Both the position numbers and the translations under genes were made by a program. The notes below the pieces were generated by a model that saw only the letters and a program-made list of their open reading frames with translations, was not told the origin of the DNA and made no database searches. A DNA stretch of 64,000 nt from Polaribacter atrinae (GTDB lineage: Bacteria; Bacteroidota; Bacteroidia; Flavobacteriales; Flavobacteriaceae), in the NCBI RefSeq assembly GCF_038023995.1, contig NZ_CP150660.1, forward strand, positions 990,501 to 1,054,500. Reading direction: 5' to 3'. Position 1 is the stretch's first letter. Each line of letters opens with the position of its first letter. Shown here in pieces: positions 61,610 through 64,000 of the stretch.

Positions 61610-63121
61610 CTAATTTGTATAACCTGAAGTTTGTTCTAAGAATGGGTTTCTACCTATCATATCTAGTGTAATAGGCAACACTAATTTATACTCGTCACCT
61701 GGTGATAAAAAAGGTACATTATCAATCGTATAACTATCTCCAGCTCTCCTTAAATCCCACCATCTTTTTCCTTCTCCTATAAACTCTTTATTACGTTCTT
61801 GTAAAATAGCTTTTACATTATCTACAGATGATCCATTTACATACGCATGCGTTGCCGCTACATAATTTGTACCATAGGCTCTTTTACGAATTTGATTAAT
61901 TTCTCCTGAAGGATCTTCTCCCAATAAGTTTTTAGCTTCCGCTAATAGTAAAAGAACATCTGCATATCTATATACAGGTAAATCGTTTTCAAAAATTCTA
62001 CCACCAGTACCGTCTTCAGCCCCTAAAAACTTAGCAAAAACAGCTCCAAAATAATTACTAGCATCGTAGTTTTGGTAACCAGCACCTCCATTATCATTTG
62101 AATATAAATAAATAAAGTTAGCCGCTTTACGAGCATCTTCATTGTCATCTAATAACAATAATGTTTTTTCTGATGGTCCATATCTGTTTGCTCCTCCAAT
62201 TATAAAATCTTGCATAGAAGCACCAGTATCATTAAAGGTTGGTAAAATTTCTGTTGCTCTTCCTGTAAAATTATTGTAATAATTTGTTGCTTCATTTTCT
62301 TTATATTGTACAGAGAAAATAAATTCATTATTTTCTTCGTTGTCTGTACCCCATAAATTATCATAACTACTTGCCAAACTTATACCTGTTGCTGCTATTT
62401 GTTGCAATGCTGTTTTAGCCTCGTTAAAGTCTGCAGCACCACCCCCCATTAAATTTCCAGACCAAATAAAAACATCTCCTTTTAAAGCCAAAGTAGCCGC
62501 TTTAGACCAATACACTTTACTACCTGTCCAGAAACTATTATCTGAACCGAAAGATGTTAAAGAAGCCGCTAAGTCTGATTTTATTAAAGCCATCACTTCA
62601 TTTTTTGGTGATCTTGCCCTACTTAATCCTTCTGGATTTACATCTGTTAAAGGCTCTAAAACAATTGGCACATCTCCCCATGTTTTTAATAATGTATAGT
62701 AATAGAAAGCTCTTAAACCATAAGCCTGCCCCATTAAATGTTTTTTCTCTATTTCATTAGTAAAAGTTACATTAGGTACATTTACTATAAAATCATTAAG
62801 TTTATGCAAGTTAGAATAGAAACCTGCCCAACCTCCAAAAGGCGCCGTAGTAACCGTAAAATTAGACTCTATAAGCGAAGTATTAGAAGCAGACTCAAAT
62901 GTATCTCCTCCCCAAATATCACTTCTTATTTCACCCAGTAACCAAAATGTATAATTACTAGACCTATATGTACCATACAAACCTGTGTGTGCTGCTTTGG
63001 CTCCTTCTTCAGTATCCCAAAAACCTGCAGCAGTCAATTCACTAGGACTTGTTATTTCTAGTTCGCTTTCACATGCGCTTAATGCAAAAACTGCAAATAA
63101 TATATATATATATTTTTTCAT
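61610..63121 (-). CDS. SusD/RagB-family glycan-binding lipoprotein 3
   Basis: A 503-aa lipoprotein (ALSACES, Cys18). Motifs: LEITSPSELTAAGFWDTEEGAKAAHTGLYG, GQAYGLRAFYYYTLLKTWGDVPIV, VYRYADVLLLLAEAKNLLG and ERNKEFIGEGKRWWDLRRAGD. It starts 11 bp after the SusC3 stop. Adjacent nanA makes sialylated oligosaccharide or free sialic acid the likely import substrate, by context. A terminator lies between it and nanA. Confidence 0.94.
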   Translation of the reverse strand: MKKYIYILFAVFALSACESELEITSPSELTAAGFWDTEEGAKAAHTGLYGTYRSSNYTFWLLGEIRSDIWGGDTFESASNTSLIESNFTVTTAPFGGWAGFYSNLHKLNDFIVNVPNVTFTNEIEKKHLMGQAYGLRAFYYYTLLKTWGDVPIVLEPLTDVNPEGLSRARSPKNEVMALIKSDLAASLTSFGSDNSFWTGSKVYWSKAATLALKGDVFIWSGNLMGGGAADFNEAKTALQQIAATGISLASSYDNLWGTDNEENNEFIFSVQYKENEATNYYNNFTGRATEILPTFNDTGASMQDFIIGGANRYGPSEKTLLLLDDNEDARKAANFIYLYSNDNGGAGYQNYDASNYFGAVFAKFLGAEDGTGGRIFENDLPVYRYADVLLLLAEAKNLLGEDPSGEINQIRKRAYGTNYVAATHAYVNGSSVDNVKAILQERNKEFIGEGKRWWDLRRAGDSYTIDNVPFLSPGDEYKLVLPITLDMIGRNPFLEQTSGYTN

Positions 63122-63132
63122 TGTATAAAATT

Positions 63133-64000
63133 TTAAAATAATATGTTTACTCCTATAGTAATTGTTCTTGGCATTGGAAATTCACCATATTGCACTCCAC
63201 CTACTTCTGGAGAATCTCCACTATAGCTTTTAAAATAATGTAGATTAGATCCTGTTGCATAAATACTTAGATTACTTATAGCATCATTAAAGTATTTTGT
63301 TGGCACATTGTATTTAAAAGTGACCTCTCTTAAAGCTAAGTAATCTCCTTTTTCCCAAAATCTAGAAGAACTTCCATCTCCTCTAAAAATATTTTTTTGA
63401 GCATCAACAAATATAAAACGTGGCAAATCTGTATCTGTGTTAGTCGGTGACCAAGAGTTTAGCACCTCTATAGGTTGATTTAAATTTCCTTGTGTTTGCC
63501 CTAAACCTTTTACTCTAATATGGTTGTTAATTAAGTGACCAGTAGCAAAATCTGTTTTAATATATAAGTTAAAATTTTTATATGTTAAACTAGAAGTTAA
63601 ACCTCCAATAAAATCCGGAGTTGATCTCCCTAAAACTTTTCTATCTAAACTATTAATTACATTATCATCATTTTGATCTACCCAAGCTACATCACCAGGA
63701 AAACGTTTTGTAGGGTCACGCAACAGTTCATCTGATCTAGTTGCATGAGCATCTACAGCTGCTTGATCTGCATATATATAATCTTGCTCATACGTAACAA
63801 TAAGGTCATTACCTACACGCTGTCCTTCTTGTAAACCACCTACCCATTCATTTTGACCAGTTGCAGGATTGTAAATTTCCGTACCACCTTGTCTGTTTAA
63901 TTCATTATCATTTTCTGGCAACTTGATTACATAGTTTTTATTACTTGTTAAAGTAGCACCTACGTTCCAAGTTAAATCATCGTTTCTAACTACATCAGCA
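63133..64000 (-). CDS. SusC/RagA-family TonB-dependent importer 3, partial (N-terminus beyond window)
   Basis: The frame stays open to the right edge. From the edge it reads into DLTWNVGATLTSNKNYVIKL, then PENDNELNRQGGTEIY, WVDQNDDNVINSLDRKVLGRSTPDFIGGLTSSLTYKNF and the C-terminal NILF, all typical of the last third of a SusC barrel. Plug, TonB box and promoter are not in the window. A TTG at 63921 is an internal codon and not a start. It is followed by SusD3 with an 11-bp spacer. Confidence 0.93.
   Translation of the reverse strand, partial: ADVVRNDDLTWNVGATLTSNKNYVIKLPENDNELNRQGGTEIYNPATGQNEWVGGLQEGQRVGNDLIVTYEQDYIYADQAAVDAHATRSDELLRDPTKRFPGDVAWVDQNDDNVINSLDRKVLGRSTPDFIGGLTSSLTYKNFNLYIKTDFATGHLINNHIRVKGLGQTQGNLNQPIEVLNSWSPTNTDTDLPRFIFVDAQKNIFRGDGSSSRFWEKGDYLALREVTFKYNVPTKYFNDAISNLSIYATGSNLHYFKSYSGDSPEVGGVQYGEFPMPRTITIGVNILF

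Noticed and set aside
63919..63921. Apparent start of a short SusC-like gene at 63921
   Set aside because: The codon is TTG, and the frame continues upstream with normal barrel sequence to the window edge, so it is an internal position of a larger gene.

Overview
The window is a glycan-degradation locus of a low-GC marine-type Bacteroidota (Flavobacteriia, Polaribacter-like by overall feel; genus not provable here). The evidence is three SusC/SusD outer-membrane pairs, many secreted or lipoprotein glycosidases, AT-rich spacers and TAnnTTTG-like -7 boxes. Nearly everything is on the minus strand. I saw no rRNA, tRNA, CRISPR array or insertion sequence.

Layout, left to right. (A) 1-9347: three GH2 enzymes (one cut by the window edge) and a GH27 alpha-galactosidase-type enzyme, read leftwards. 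(B) 9572-14439: SusC/SusD pair 1. (C) 14669-41913: a run of 17 co-oriented genes with short spacers, ending in a strong hairpin. In transcription order it holds GH92, Na+/solute symporter, GH130 phosphorylase, CBM9-like protein, GH18, GHL10-like protein, sugar MFS, GH92, glycosylasparaginase, GH20, GH29, GH29, GH92, GH92, GH97, endonuclease/exonuclease/phosphatase (EEP) lipoprotein and a PNGase F-family amidase. (D) 42168-43979: a divergent LytS-type histidine kinase and LytTR response regulator. (E) 44111-49166: SusC/SusD pair 2. (F) 49350-59262: a sialic-acid operon with AGE epimerase, creatininase-family amidohydrolase, GH33 sialidase, double SGNH sialate esterase, GH27 and a GH20-SGNH fusion. 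(G) 59372-61506: a divergent FadR-type GntR regulator, YhcH and N-acetylneuraminate lyase. (H) 61610-64000: SusC/SusD pair 3, with SusC cut by the window edge.

Read together, this is a locus for asparagine-linked glycans. PNGase F would release whole glycans. GH33 and the esterases remove O-acetylated sialic acid; GH2 and GH27 remove galactose; GH29 removes fucose; GH20 removes GlcNAc; four GH92 enzymes remove alpha-mannose; GH97 could remove the glucose cap of immature high-mannose glycans. GH18 and GH130 would deal with the chitobiose core and the Man-beta-1,4-GlcNAc remnant. Glycosylasparaginase cleaves leftover GlcNAc-Asn. NanA, AGE and YhcH process sialic acid to ManNAc and GlcNAc.

The most useful new observation is a shared palindrome, TTATGT-N3-ACATAA. 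It lies at the AGE/GntR divergent promoter, upstream of susC1 and upstream of the GH2 operon. It has the GTNNNAC core expected for FadR-type regulators. At two promoters it sits exactly two bases downstream of a TAnnTTTG -7 box, which suggests one repressor co-controls sialic-acid and galactose removal with one importer.
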